Part shown: positions 46,503-56,436 of the stretch, one piece after another
Layout: each line of letters begins with the position of its first letter
Position numbering within the stretch: position 1 is the stretch's first letter
Assembly: GCA_965221145.1 (NCBI GenBank)
Contig: OZ244877.1
Span: 1,488,001 to 1,552,000 of the forward strand
DNA: 64,000 bases
Direction: 5' to 3'
Origin: Bin5 sp965221145
GTDB lineage: Bacteria > Chloroflexota > Anaerolineae > Caldilineales > Caldilineaceae
Notes under the pieces: model-generated
The model's input: the letters and a program-made list of their open reading frames with translations, nothing else
Told to the model about the DNA's origin: nothing
Database searches by the model: none
Translations under genes and position numbers: made by a program

Positions 46503-47447
46503 TCAGTTTCCCCCCGCGCTTGCCTCCAGCGCGGCCGCGAAATCGGCGCGCGCCTCCGCTGTGCGGCCCAAAGCAGCCTTCGCCACGGCCCGGTTCCTGT
46601 ACGCTTCGACATCCTCCGGCTGTAACAGGATCGCCTGATCGTAGTCGGCGATGGCCTCCTCAAATTGACCAAGCCGCTCCTTCGCAGCCCCGCGGTTGAA
46701 ATAGGGTTCAGCGCTCTCCAGCTGAAGGCGGATCGCCTGATCGTAGTCGCCTATGGCAGCCCCATGTCGCCCCAGTTTCGCCTTCGCAACGCCTCGATTG
46801 TTGTAGGCTTGGGCATAGGCCGGATGAACGCGGATCGTCTGATTGTAGTCGGCGATGGCGGCCTCATATTGGCCGAGGGCAACCAGGGCAACGCCCCGAT
46901 TGTTGTAAGCCTCGGCATAGCTCGGATTCAGTCGGACCGCCTCGTTGAAGTCTGCAATGGCCTCCTGATGCCGGTTGAGGACGGCCTTCGCATTGCCGCG
47001 ATTGTAGTAGGACTTCGCATAGTCCGGATTCAGGCGGATTGCCTCACCGAAGTCGGCGATAGCGTTTTCGTATTCTTCAAGGGAGCTATATACAAGGCCG
47101 CGATTGAAGTATGCGTAGCCATAATTCGGCTCGAGTTGGATTGCCGCGCTGAAGTCGGTGATAGCCTCCTGGCGCCGACTGAGGGCGGCCTTTGCATTGC
47201 CGCGATTGTTGTAGGCCTGCGCATAGTCCGGTTTCAATTGGATCGCCTGGTCGTAGTCGGCAATGGCGGCCTCATTTTGGCCGAGGTTGCTCTTTACATT
47301 GCCACGATTGTTGAATGCCTCGGCGTAGTCCGGTTTCAGACGGATGGCTTGGTCGTAAGCGGCAAGCGCCTCGTGGGAAGCGGACTTTCCCTCTTCATGC
47401 AGTCCTTCTCGCGGCCGTACATAGGTGTAGGACTGTTGTCTTGTCAT
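46503..47447 (-). CDS. tetratricopeptide-repeat protein
   Basis: 314 residues of eight near-identical TPR units (YAEAFNNRGNVKSNLGQNEAAIADYDQAIQLKP style). The high mutual identity suggests recent repeat expansion. Its ATG overlaps the preceding stop (ATGA), and the next TPR gene begins 3 bases after its stop. Scaffold role likely; partners unknown. Confidence 0.83.
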   Translation of the reverse strand: MTRQQSYTYVRPREGLHEEGKSASHEALAAYDQAIRLKPDYAEAFNNRGNVKSNLGQNEAAIADYDQAIQLKPDYAQAYNNRGNAKAALSRRQEAITDFSAAIQLEPNYGYAYFNRGLVYSSLEEYENAIADFGEAIRLNPDYAKSYYNRGNAKAVLNRHQEAIADFNEAVRLNPSYAEAYNNRGVALVALGQYEAAIADYNQTIRVHPAYAQAYNNRGVAKAKLGRHGAAIGDYDQAIRLQLESAEPYFNRGAAKERLGQFEEAIADYDQAILLQPEDVEAYRNRAVAKAALGRTAEARADFAAALEASAGGN

Positions 47448-48136
47448 GGTGTGGCGCTCCGGGTCCTTTGTTCCGTGAGATCACCAATAGAGCGGTAGGC
47501 GAGCGCGGCCAGGTCGTCATTGGATCCTTCAGCGACATTGGCGATGTGCCGCCATCTTGCGATTGCCTCGCCGGTTTTCCCCTCCTCTGCTAACTGACGG
47601 GCCTCGGCAATTGCCGAGGCCCCGACTCTGCCCGGATCGCGCCCAAAATCGGCATCAGTTTTGTTCTGCGCGAACCCGGAACTGATATCGGCTATGCCCC
47701 GCAGATGCTCGTCGGCTTCTTCTCCATATTTCCTGATCTCTTCAACGAGTCTTTTTGCGTTTTCAGCGTGCGTGCGCGCCCTTTCGACATTCCGGCGCCC
47801 CTCCTCCTCGATCACCTGGAACTTTCTGAAGCCCAGGTATACGCCCGCGGCGATGACAATTGCCAGAATCGTCAGGAGTAGGGCGATGCCAGAAAGCCAC
47901 CAACTGATCGAGGCAGCGCGGTCGTCCAGGAGTTCGCGTCGGAGTTCGTTGAAATGTCGCTGGATTTCGACTTCGGTGGCGGCGTCGATTCCCGGACTCT
48001 CTGCCGGCGCTTGCGTTTCCTCTCCTGGAGGGGCTTGCGCAAGGACGTGATTGGGCCCGCTCCTGTCTACGGCGGCCATGGCTGCAACCACCAGGCCGGC
48101 AACGATGACCCACCGCCAAAATGGATTATTTCGCAT
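47444..48136 (-). CDS. two-span membrane protein with coiled coil
   Basis: ~230 residues. An N-terminal hydrophobic signal or anchor (WVIVAGLVVAAMAAV), a second span (LSGIALLLTILAIVIAAGVYLGF), then a coiled coil (EEEGRRNVERARTHAENAKRLVEEI) and a short TPR-like end. ATG 48136 is preferred with GTGAG upstream; a GTG at 48148 is possible. It may recruit the adjacent TPR proteins to the membrane (inference). Confidence 0.68.
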   Translation of the reverse strand: MRNNPFWRWVIVAGLVVAAMAAVDRSGPNHVLAQAPPGEETQAPAESPGIDAATEVEIQRHFNELRRELLDDRAASISWWLSGIALLLTILAIVIAAGVYLGFRKFQVIEEEGRRNVERARTHAENAKRLVEEIRKYGEEADEHLRGIADISSGFAQNKTDADFGRDPGRVGASAIAEARQLAEEGKTGEAIARWRHIANVAEGSNDDLAALAYRSIGDLTEQRTRSATP

Positions 48137-48144
48137 AGTGAAGC

Positions 48145-48384
48145 TCACTTAACACTCAGATCGTTTTTGGGTCGATGGCGTCGCAGTAAGCCGTCAAGCG
48201 ACTCCATGAATCGTATGTCTCGCCACCTGGACAATACGGTAGATGGCTCAAACGCACTGCCGCCATTCATCCTCTCCGTCTTCTCGATTCTTCCACTCCG
48301 GCTATTGTCCCGCGGCCAATTGCTCGACAATTCAGTTCCGAAAAATCTGCCATCCACACTGAGAAATTCAGAGCCGAGGCTCAT
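48145..48384 (-). CDS. doubtful 79-residue ORF
   Basis: Lies in the 272-base gap between the FRG gene and the membrane protein, with its TGA overlapping the alternative GTG start downstream. No domain, no ribosome site. Listed only because the overlap fits an operon. Confidence 0.28.
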   Translation of the reverse strand: MSLGSEFLSVDGRFFGTELSSNWPRDNSRSGRIEKTERMNGGSAFEPSTVLSRWRDIRFMESLDGLLRRHRPKNDLSVK

Positions 48385-48408
48385 AAGTCATATGCTCACA
48401 ACTCTTGG

Positions 48409-50001
48409 TCAATACTCTCGGCCCTTTAACACGACGACAAAACCATCTTTCCCATCGTATCCCTTCCCGCCCGGTAGACCGCCTTTAGCCATGTTTCCAG
48501 CGTTCCCAACGTTCCCTTCCATCCCATGGAAGTTGAACAGTTCCGTGTATATGTTGCTGACAGCGGTTCGAAGGGATATCTCTATAGTCATCAGGCGCGC
48601 AAAGCCTTCATATCTTGGTGGAAGAATCTCGTATTCACTCCCGCCTATCCTATTCAGAATCGCCTCCACTCCATTCCGATTGTATAACAGCTCCGGTCGA
48701 TCTTCTCCCTTCTCTATTAACTCTTCATAACACCGAAGCGCTTGGGTGAATCGGCCAATCATGACATATAGGCTTCCTCTGTTGAAAAGAGCGGGCGCGC
48801 TACCAAGGTCTAGCGCCTCTTGATAATCACTATCTGCATCGTCAAAATTGTGTAAGAGGCCGTTGACATTCCCTCTGTTGAAAAAGAGCGAAGCCTCTCT
48901 CCGCTCCGTCTGCGGAGACAACCGAACCGCTTCCTTGTAATCTTCCAGCGCTCCCTTGAGATCGTTCAATTCCGCCCTTACGTTGCCGCGATTGAAATAG
49001 AGCGGCCAGTGAATGAATTGGTTGGTGTCCCTTACCGTATGCTCTTCCCAGTTGAGGAAAGGTCTGTCCTTGTTAACAATGGCCAGATCGAAATCCTCTT
49101 TCGCTCCGCTGTAATTACCAAGTTCCGCTTTGGCGTTCCCTCGCAGAAAATAGGACTCACTCACATCGGGAGCCAGGTCAATACACTTATTGTAGTTGGA
49201 GACCGCACTGAGGTAGTCACCCTGTTGATAGCACTGATTTCCTTGAAGACCGTAAAACATAGGGTCCCCTATCTGCCTCAAAGGCGATTGTGTGCCATTC
49301 GCCGCGGAGAAACTTTGAATGTCGGCGAACAGCGCAAGTTCACCGATGGCCAGCAAATCTTCAATTTCCTTTCGAACGTGTACCTTGTCAGATGCGCTGA
49401 TCACGATAGAGCTTATGGCGTCATTGGGAATCAGTGGACGGCCAATGACGAACACGTTGCATTGGCGAAGAGCTTGCGCCGCCGCCTCATCGTGAACCAT
49501 CGCTTCGCAATAGAATTGCTTCTCATGACTGCTAGAGGGAGAAAGTAGCTCTTCGGCGCTATGCCGTGCTTCTTCACTAGAAATCTGCTGAAATTTAAGC
49601 GAATCGCTCAGGTCAAGGACCAAGACCTGCCCATCGCGGTCGTCTCTTTCACAAGCAAACCACAATGCCAGCAAAGGATCCCATGTGAAGTCGACTAGAC
49701 CCGTAGCTGCGCCTAAATGCTGCAATTTGGCGAGAAGCTGTAGGTCCGAAACCTCTTGGCCATCATCAGTTCCGAAGCCATTCGTTCGGGCAGGATCGAG
49801 CAGTTCACCACGATGATAGGCCAAGTAAATCCGCGAGAAGTGAGTTGCCTTAGTGATGTTTTCGTCATTCATGAAGTACCTTATCAAGCGACGCGTAGCG
49901 GCAGAATGCAGCTTCCAAGAATGGTCTGCTTGACCACGGAATGCGCACTTGCCCGGAAGCGCGCTGAATCTCTTCAGATATTTTTCTGCAATAAGAGTCA
50001 T
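48409..50001 (-). CDS. FRG-domain protein with TPRs and glycine-rich tail
   Basis: 530 residues. Residues ~18-220 are an FRG domain (FRGQADHSW, LAKLQHLGAATGLVDFTWDP, ALWFACER), a fold found in bacterial defence and toxin contexts without a settled activity. Residues ~240-430 hold TPR-like repeats, and the end is glycine rich (GMEGNVGNAGNMAKGG). ATG at 50001 with GGCGGAG upstream. First gene of a cluster with a membrane coiled-coil protein and two TPR proteins. Lower GC than housekeeping neighbours. Confidence 0.78.
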   Translation of the reverse strand: MTLIAEKYLKRFSALPGKCAFRGQADHSWKLHSAATRRLIRYFMNDENITKATHFSRIYLAYHRGELLDPARTNGFGTDDGQEVSDLQLLAKLQHLGAATGLVDFTWDPLLALWFACERDDRDGQVLVLDLSDSLKFQQISSEEARHSAEELLSPSSSHEKQFYCEAMVHDEAAAQALRQCNVFVIGRPLIPNDAISSIVISASDKVHVRKEIEDLLAIGELALFADIQSFSAANGTQSPLRQIGDPMFYGLQGNQCYQQGDYLSAVSNYNKCIDLAPDVSESYFLRGNAKAELGNYSGAKEDFDLAIVNKDRPFLNWEEHTVRDTNQFIHWPLYFNRGNVRAELNDLKGALEDYKEAVRLSPQTERREASLFFNRGNVNGLLHNFDDADSDYQEALDLGSAPALFNRGSLYVMIGRFTQALRCYEELIEKGEDRPELLYNRNGVEAILNRIGGSEYEILPPRYEGFARLMTIEISLRTAVSNIYTELFNFHGMEGNVGNAGNMAKGGLPGGKGYDGKDGFVVVLKGREY

Positions 50002-50182
50002 CGATATTACTCCGCCGGTTGGTTTCCATTCGTAATCCTATAGTTGCCAAGGTGTCTTGACATCTCATCAAATTGTCACTTTATTGAAATATCGGGGGCA
50101 ATCGTCTTGTCCATGGTAAGAATGCGGCGGTCATCTCGGCGAAGGGGTAAATCGGAATGATCCGCTGGTTCGGTTAGCAGGG

Positions 50183-51760
50183 TCATCGATCTCGCTCTTG
50201 GAACTGTTGAAATCCGAGCGCAATCATCTGCAGCAGTAGGGGATGGCTGTGAAGCGGCTCGTGGCGCAGGCTTTCGGCTGTGTAAACTGCGTGGCGGGCG
50301 TAGCTCTGATGGCCGGCGATGTGCAGCCATGCGGCCTGCGCCAGCAATGCCTGCCGAAGCTGCTCCGCCAACTCCTGGGGGACGTTCTCCGTCACAATCG
50401 TGCGCGCCAGCCTGCTCAGCGCCTCCATCGGCAGATTCGCCAGGGGATGCTCGCCGGTCTGCGTTCGGTCCTGGCCCCGCTGGTTGTGAGCGTCGCCTGC
50501 TTGGTCGGCTTGTGTATTCTGGACCGGCAGGAACCAGCCAGCCATCGCAGGATGACCCAGCAAATTGCCCGTGATTCGCGACAGATCGCTTTCCTCCTGT
50601 GTCCACAGGTCCGGGCCTGATTCAAGCAACGCCGAAATTTGGGGAGAGACGGTGCCCGCGCTGTGTTGAAAGACAAAAGGGTTGTAGAGAGTGAACTCCT
50701 CCGGTAAGGCGCGTGCCGGCGCAAGCCAGTGTCTCTCAAGGCTCTGTTGCAGGCAATGGCGCGCGAAGGCGAAAGGTATAGTCAGAAAAATCGTGCTGTC
50801 CCCTGGCGTGAGGGAGATCGACAACAGTTCGCCCTCATCCCGCCGGGGCGGAAGGTACTGTCGGTCTACCAATTCGCTGCCGAACGTTTCCAGAATGCCG
50901 CCTACTCTGTTGATCCGCAAACCGATAAGGGTGCCGTCGGCCCCGCTTCCGCTTCGCAAAAACCATAGGCGCTGGGATCCTTGGAAATCACAGGGTGTGA
51001 TCAGGGCCCACCAGTCGTCTGCCGGCGTCGGCTCCCAGCGGGCGCCCGCGAGACGCAACTTGCGAAGTTGCCGCGCGGCCACCTGCGCCAAGTCCGGTTG
51101 CAGGCTCGACTGCAGTGCATGAAGCGCGACCGCGCTCTGCGCCGCGACCGCAGGATCACGCAGCGCGCTCAGGCGGGTGATAGCTGCCTCGGCAACCTCA
51201 GCGCGTGAGTCGTATGCGATCAGGCGCAGCAGCTCCGGTTGATCCACTTCCGCCAGCTGCCCGAGCAGATCGAGTACCAGAAACGCGACATCCCGGCTCT
51301 CCTGCCGCATCTGACGCACGTACTCCAACAGCACGTGACGGTTGGCCCGCCCCTCCTCCAACGCCTCATGCAGACTCTGCATCACGATGATGTTGGGGTC
51401 TCTCAGATCGCCCATCAGCCCCGCCGACACCTCAACCTGTAGGAATTTTTCGAGTATCAAGGCGGCGGTCAGGCGGGTCTGGGTCGGATTGTCCCGGCGC
51501 CCGGTCTCTTTGCGCAACAGCGCAACGGTCTCCGGGTGAGGAAGCTGCGCCGCCAAGCGCCCCAAGCCGCCGCGCATCTGGCTGCTGCCGGTGTTCAGAT
51601 ATTTGCGCAGCGTCGGCAGGATAAGCTTGGGCGCGTACTCTTGGGTGATCCTCAGCACAGCCTGCGCCAACTCAGGCTCTGACGAGGCGTTGGCCAGCGC
51701 GGCGACAGCCTCGTTGACCTGGCGTCTCTGCTGAAACGTGTTGATGATTTTGTCGCTCAT
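50183..51760 (-). CDS. HEAT-like helical-repeat protein, unknown function
   Basis: 525 residues. The first ~230 look like paired alpha-helical HEAT repeats (LPTLRKYLNTGSSQMRGGLGRLAAQLPHPETVALLRK). The middle is beta-rich (LRSGSGADGTLIGLRINRVGG) and the end is a helical bundle. No catalytic motif seen. Divergent from dnaX, with a promoter in between. Confidence 0.65.
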   Translation of the reverse strand: MSDKIINTFQQRRQVNEAVAALANASSEPELAQAVLRITQEYAPKLILPTLRKYLNTGSSQMRGGLGRLAAQLPHPETVALLRKETGRRDNPTQTRLTAALILEKFLQVEVSAGLMGDLRDPNIIVMQSLHEALEEGRANRHVLLEYVRQMRQESRDVAFLVLDLLGQLAEVDQPELLRLIAYDSRAEVAEAAITRLSALRDPAVAAQSAVALHALQSSLQPDLAQVAARQLRKLRLAGARWEPTPADDWWALITPCDFQGSQRLWFLRSGSGADGTLIGLRINRVGGILETFGSELVDRQYLPPRRDEGELLSISLTPGDSTIFLTIPFAFARHCLQQSLERHWLAPARALPEEFTLYNPFVFQHSAGTVSPQISALLESGPDLWTQEESDLSRITGNLLGHPAMAGWFLPVQNTQADQAGDAHNQRGQDRTQTGEHPLANLPMEALSRLARTIVTENVPQELAEQLRQALLAQAAWLHIAGHQSYARHAVYTAESLRHEPLHSHPLLLQMIALGFQQFQERDR

Positions 51761-51797
51761 GGGGGAAGTATACCACGAGGTGAAAATACTGCTGCGT

Positions 51798-51826
51798 TTG
51801 CCTCTGTTCCGGCCAAATGGTAGACT
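51798..51826 (+). promoter_or_regulatory. probable promoter for dnaX
   Basis: TTGCCT at 51798, TAGACT at 51821, 17-base spacer, about 80 bases before the dnaX ATG. Confidence 0.42.
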
Positions 51827-51904
51827 AACAAGAGGGTGTCTGGTCGAATTGCAGATGGGCGCGAGACCTCGCCGGACCCTAGGCCCAACCGGGAGAAAGG
51901 CAAT

Positions 51905-53569
51905 ATGGCCCAGGCGCTATATCGCAAGTGGCGCAGCCAAACATTCGAGGAAGTTGTCGGGCAGGAGCACGTGACCACGACCCTTCTCAACGCCCTGCGG
52001 GATGGGCGCGTCGCCCATGCTTACCTGTTTTCCGGCCCTCGGGGGACCGGCAAAACATCCACTGCCCGCATCCTCGCCAAGGCCCTCAACTGTACGGATG
52101 AGGAAAACCGCCCCTGCAACCGGTGCAGCCACTGTACCGCCATCAATGAAGGCCGCATGTTGGACCTGATCGAGATCGACGCGGCCAGCAACAACAGTGT
52201 GGACGATGTGCGCGAGCTACGCGAGAAGGTCGGGTTTCGACCCAGCGAGTCCCGCTACAAAGTCTACATCATCGACGAAGTGCATATGCTCAGTTCCAGC
52301 GCATTCAATGCGCTGCTGAAGACGCTGGAAGAGCCGCCCCCGTACGCGCGTTTCGTGTTGGCGACCACGGAACCGCACCGCATCCCGGCGACCGTTCTCA
52401 GCCGCTGCCAGCGTTTTGACTTTCGTCGGATCCCGGTAGCTGAGATCGCCGTGCATCTGGCGCATATCGCCGCGGAGGAAGGCTACGAAGTGCAGGAGGC
52501 CGCAGTCTTCGCCATCGCCCGCAGCGCGCAAGGCTGCATGAGGGATGCCGTCAGCCTGCTGGACCAGATGACCAGTTACGGCGCGACAACAGCGGAGGGT
52601 GGCAGTCCCGCTATCAGCCTGGAGCAGGTACAGCAGGTGCTGGGCAGTGTCGCCAGCGCAACGGTGGCCGCCTTTGTCGAAGTGTTGGCGACAAAGGATA
52701 TCGCCGCGGGCCTGCAACTTATCCATGACCTGCTGTTGCTAGGGGGCAGCTTGCACGAGTTTGCCGGGCAGGTCGTCGAGCACTTGCGGGGCGTTATGCT
52801 GATACAGATGGTCGGTGACGGCGCGTTGCTTGAGGATCGCGCCCCGGAGACGGTGCAAACGATGCAGCAGCAGGCCAAACGGATTCCTGAGCCAAAGACG
52901 CTCTGGGCCATCAAACGATTCAGCGAAGCCATGACCGAGTTGAAGGGCGGCTACCAGCCCCAGCTGCCCTTGGAATTGGCGCTGGTTGAGGTCGTGCAAG
53001 GTGTACAGCCGCAAGCGGTCGCGGCAGCCCAGGAGCAGGTTCAGCCACAGCCGGTAGTCTCAGCGCCTCCGACCCCAGCGGCATCGGGTCAGCCTGAAGC
53101 CCCGCCATCTGCGCAGGTCAGCAAGAGTCCCGTTGCAGACGAGACGGCTTTTGCCCCACTGGACGCGGACGCCATACAGCGATTGCGGGCGAACTGGAAC
53201 GACTTCTTGAATATGGTGCGCAATCGTTGCGGATTAAAGGAGCAGGCCTCGCTGCGCTCGATACGCGACCTGGCGATCGGCGGCGATACCGTGGCCATGG
53301 CATTTGGAAACAATTCGTTTGCGCAGGGTATGATTTCCGAGGCCAAGACGAAGGAAGCCATTGCCGGCATTCTAGGCGAGATTCTGGGCCAAAAGGTGAC
53401 CCTCAACTGCCAGAGCGGCGACAAAGCCACCGTGCGCGCGGCGGCCGGGCGCGTGGTCGAGGAACAAGATTCGACCGGACCCGACCCCTTGATAGAGTAC
53501 GCCGTTTCCGAACTGGGCGCAGAGGTCAGCGACGGCCGCTCTGGCAGCCAACGGGCTGCTGCGCCGTAA
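51905..53569 (+). CDS. dnaX: DNA polymerase III gamma/tau subunit
   Basis: Clamp-loader ATPase. 554 residues: YRKWRSQTFEEVVGQEHV, Walker A GPRGTGKTS, zinc module (CNRCSHC), Walker B VYIIDEVHML, sensor FVLATTEPHRIP and SRCQRFDF. Residues ~380-430 are a proline/glutamine-rich linker before a tau-like C-terminal domain. GAGAAAGG lies before the ATG. Followed by ybaB and recR, a conserved trio. Confidence 0.96.
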   Translation: MAQALYRKWRSQTFEEVVGQEHVTTTLLNALRDGRVAHAYLFSGPRGTGKTSTARILAKALNCTDEENRPCNRCSHCTAINEGRMLDLIEIDAASNNSVDDVRELREKVGFRPSESRYKVYIIDEVHMLSSSAFNALLKTLEEPPPYARFVLATTEPHRIPATVLSRCQRFDFRRIPVAEIAVHLAHIAAEEGYEVQEAAVFAIARSAQGCMRDAVSLLDQMTSYGATTAEGGSPAISLEQVQQVLGSVASATVAAFVEVLATKDIAAGLQLIHDLLLLGGSLHEFAGQVVEHLRGVMLIQMVGDGALLEDRAPETVQTMQQQAKRIPEPKTLWAIKRFSEAMTELKGGYQPQLPLELALVEVVQGVQPQAVAAAQEQVQPQPVVSAPPTPAASGQPEAPPSAQVSKSPVADETAFAPLDADAIQRLRANWNDFLNMVRNRCGLKEQASLRSIRDLAIGGDTVAMAFGNNSFAQGMISEAKTKEAIAGILGEILGQKVTLNCQSGDKATVRAAAGRVVEEQDSTGPDPLIEYAVSELGAEVSDGRSGSQRAAAP

Positions 53570-53612
53570 CTTACAAATTGCGTTGCTACATATTGCATTG
53601 GGAGTGAAATCA

Positions 53613-54023
53613 ATGGCGAAGAAGAAGAAGAACCAAAGAACCAGGATCGGCGGCAGTCCTTTTGGGGGCGGTGGCGGCGGTTTTCCCGCTGGTGGCTCGC
53701 CTGGCGGCGGTGGCATGGGCGGCGACTTGGCCGCGCGCGTGCGCAAAATGCAGGGTGACATGGAGAAGGCCCAGGAAGAGTTGGCCGATGAGATTGTAAC
53801 CGGAAGCTCGGGCGGGGGCATGGTTGAGGTGGATATGGACGGCCATCAGACAGTGCAGGCGATGCGCATCAAGCCGGAGGTGGTTGATCCCGAAGATGTG
53901 GATATGCTGGAAGACCTGCTGATGGCTGCGATCAACGACGCCGCCGAGAAGGTCAAATCGCTGACGGAAGAGCGCATGGGCGGCCTCACCGACGGACTGA
54001 ATATCCCCGGCATGGGATTCTAG
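53613..54023 (+). CDS. YbaB/EbfC nucleoid-associated protein
   Basis: DNA-binding dimer, often upstream of recR. 136 residues from an ATG with GGGAGTG upstream. Poly-lysine start and a glycine-rich stretch (FGGGGGGFPAGGSPGGGG) precede the YbaB fold (RKMQGDMEKAQEELADEIV, VEVDMDGHQTVQAMRIKPEV). The glycine-rich leader is unusual. Confidence 0.92.
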   Translation: MAKKKKNQRTRIGGSPFGGGGGGFPAGGSPGGGGMGGDLAARVRKMQGDMEKAQEELADEIVTGSSGGGMVEVDMDGHQTVQAMRIKPEVVDPEDVDMLEDLLMAAINDAAEKVKSLTEERMGGLTDGLNIPGMGF

Positions 54024-54032
54024 GATCGCGCC

Positions 54033-54659
54033 ATGCAATCACTGGCACAGCCGGTCACAAATCTGATTGACGCCTTCAGCCGCCTGCCGGGCATCGGGCC
54101 AAAGTCGGCCTCGCGTCTGGCTTATTTTCTCCTGCGCAGCGATGAAGAGATCGCTCTGACACTTTCGACCGCGCTGCAGGAGTTGAAGGCCAATACGCTC
54201 TTCTGCGCCATCTGCCACAATATCGCTGACAGAGACCCTTGCGCCATCTGTGACAGTATCCAGCGCGATCGGTCGATTATCTGCGTGGTCGAAGAGCCGC
54301 TCGACGTGCAGGCGATTGAGCGGACCGGCACATACCAAGGGCTATATCATGTCCTGCACGGGGCGATCTCGCCGGTAGAGGGCGTCGGGCCGGACGATCT
54401 GAAGCTGCGAGAGTTGCTCGGGCGGCTGCAGCGGGGTCAGGGCGCAGATTCGGACGGAGCCGTGCAGACGCGAGAACTGCTTGTGGCCACCAACCCTAAC
54501 CTGGAGGGGGAGGCCACGGCGATGTACATTGCCAGGCTTGTCAAACCCCTGGGCGTTCTTGTGACTCGCCTGGCGCGCGGCCTGCCCACCGGCGGAGATC
54601 TCGAATATGCCGACGAGATGACACTGAGCAACGCGCTGGCCGGGCGGCTGGAGATGTGA
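54033..54659 (+). CDS. recR: recombination protein RecR
   Basis: Acts with RecF/RecO to load RecA. 208 residues: helix-hairpin-helix (LPGIGPKSASRLAYFLL), zinc finger (CAIC...CAIC) and TOPRIM (IICVVEEPLDVQAIE, LHGAISPVEGVGPDDL). 9 bases after ybaB. Confidence 0.97.
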   Translation: MQSLAQPVTNLIDAFSRLPGIGPKSASRLAYFLLRSDEEIALTLSTALQELKANTLFCAICHNIADRDPCAICDSIQRDRSIICVVEEPLDVQAIERTGTYQGLYHVLHGAISPVEGVGPDDLKLRELLGRLQRGQGADSDGAVQTRELLVATNPNLEGEATAMYIARLVKPLGVLVTRLARGLPTGGDLEYADEMTLSNALAGRLEM

Positions 54660-54699
54660 TCCGCGGGGGCGGCACTCCGCTCCGCAAAGGTATAGCGAG

Positions 54700-56436
54700 A
54701 TGGCTGACTCCAAAGGCAAGCCTCAAACGCGTCGCTTGCAGACCGACCCCCTCCACGGCAAACTGACCTCCTTGAAACGGACCTGGCAGGACAAGACCCT
54801 CGCCCCGGTTGTGAAGAGGTTCCCGGAGCGCAAGGAACCCTTCACGACGAGCAGTTCGTCCATCGTCATTCAGCCGCTCTACACGCCCACCGAGCGCGCC
54901 GCGGACGGCGAATCCGCGGACGAATATCTGCGCCAACTCGGTTTTCCTGGCGAGTACCCCTTCACGCGCGGCGTGCAGCCGAATATGTATCGCGGCCGCC
55001 TGTGGACCATGCGTCAGTACGCCGGATTCGGCTCGGCTGCCGAGAGCAACCGGCGCTACCACTACCTGATCGAACAGGGGCAGACCGGGCTTTCCGTCGC
55101 CTTCGACCTGCCCACGCAGATCGGTTACGACGCCGACCACGATCTGGCGCTGGGCGAAGTGGGCAAAGTCGGCGTCTCAATAAGCAGCTTGCAGGATATG
55201 CGAACGCTTCTCCAGGGCATCCCGCTGGACAAGGTGAGCATCAGCATGACGATCAACGCGCCCGCCGCGATCCTGCTGGCGATGGTGATTGCGGTAGGCA
55301 AGGAGCAGGGTGTGCCGCCGGAGAAGCTGCGGGGCACTGTGCAAAATGACATCCTGAAGGAGTACATCGCCCGCGGCACGTACATTTTCCCACCGTTGCC
55401 CTCGATGCGCCTGATGACGGATCTCTTCCGTTACTGCGCCCGTCACGTGCCCAGATGGAATACCATTTCGGTCAGCGGTTATCACATCCGCGAGGCCGGC
55501 AGCAGCGCCGTTCAGGAGGTGGCGTTCACGCTCGCCAACGCCATCGAATACGTTGAACAGGCCGTCAAAGCCGGGCTTGATGTGGACCAGTTTGCGTCGC
55601 AGATCAGCTTCTTCTTCAATGCGCACAACAACTTTCTGGAAGAGGTGGCGAAGTTCCGCGCGGCCCGTCGTCTTTGGGCAAAGCTGATGCGCGAGCGTTT
55701 CGGCGCAACCGATCCGCAAAGTTGGCGGCTGCGCTTCCACACGCAGACCGGCGGCAGCACACTGACGACCCAACAGCCGGACATTAACATTGTGCGCGTG
55801 ACCGTTCAGGCCCTCGCCGCCATACTCGGCGGCACCCAGAGTCTGCACACGAATTCCAAGGATGAGGCCCTGGCCTTGCCCACGGAAAAGGCGGTCGAGA
55901 TCGCTTTGCGTACCCAGCACATTTTGGCCGCTGAGAGCGGCGTTGGCGATGTCGTGGACCCGCTTGGCGGCAGCTACTATATCGAATGGCTGACTGATGA
56001 GATTGAGCGACAGACGTGCGACTACTTGGAGCGCATCGACGAGATGGGCGGCGCGATGCAGGCCGTGGCCGACGGGTTCATCCAACGGGAGATCCAGGAG
56101 TCGGCTTATGCCTCATTGCGGGCGATAGAGAGTGGAGCGCAGACGGTTGTCGGCGTGAATCGCTACCAGAGCGAGGCCACGCCCCCCGAAGAGACCTTGC
56201 GCGTGGATGAGGTCGTGCAGAATGAGCAGATCGCGGCGCTCTCCGCGCTGCGAGCCGGTCGCGACCAGGCGAAGGCAGACGCCATTTTGCACAGTATCGG
56301 GCAGGCGGCGCGTGCGCAGGACGAACCGCTGATGCCGCTCTTCGTGCAGGCGGTCGAGCGCGATGTCACCGTGGGCGAAATCTGCGATGCCCTGCGCGCT
56401 GTATTCGGCGAGTACCAACCGACAAGCTGGGTATGA
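54700..56436 (+). CDS. methylmalonyl-CoA mutase catalytic subunit
   Basis: B12-dependent isomerase of methylmalonyl- and succinyl-CoA. 578 residues of the substrate-binding TIM barrel only: NMYRGRLWTMRQYAGFG, GQTGLSVAFDLPTQIGYDAD, GTVQNDILKEYIARGTYIFP. Tyr in NMYRG and Arg in YIARGT are the residues that mark methylmalonyl- rather than isobutyryl-CoA mutase. No C-terminal B12 domain is attached; a separate small subunit must exist elsewhere. Coupled to the thioesterase by ATGA. The mce gene lies beyond the ATPase cassette. Confidence 0.93.
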   Translation: MADSKGKPQTRRLQTDPLHGKLTSLKRTWQDKTLAPVVKRFPERKEPFTTSSSSIVIQPLYTPTERAADGESADEYLRQLGFPGEYPFTRGVQPNMYRGRLWTMRQYAGFGSAAESNRRYHYLIEQGQTGLSVAFDLPTQIGYDADHDLALGEVGKVGVSISSLQDMRTLLQGIPLDKVSISMTINAPAAILLAMVIAVGKEQGVPPEKLRGTVQNDILKEYIARGTYIFPPLPSMRLMTDLFRYCARHVPRWNTISVSGYHIREAGSSAVQEVAFTLANAIEYVEQAVKAGLDVDQFASQISFFFNAHNNFLEEVAKFRAARRLWAKLMRERFGATDPQSWRLRFHTQTGGSTLTTQQPDINIVRVTVQALAAILGGTQSLHTNSKDEALALPTEKAVEIALRTQHILAAESGVGDVVDPLGGSYYIEWLTDEIERQTCDYLERIDEMGGAMQAVADGFIQREIQESAYASLRAIESGAQTVVGVNRYQSEATPPEETLRVDEVVQNEQIAALSALRAGRDQAKADAILHSIGQAARAQDEPLMPLFVQAVERDVTVGEICDALRAVFGEYQPTSWV

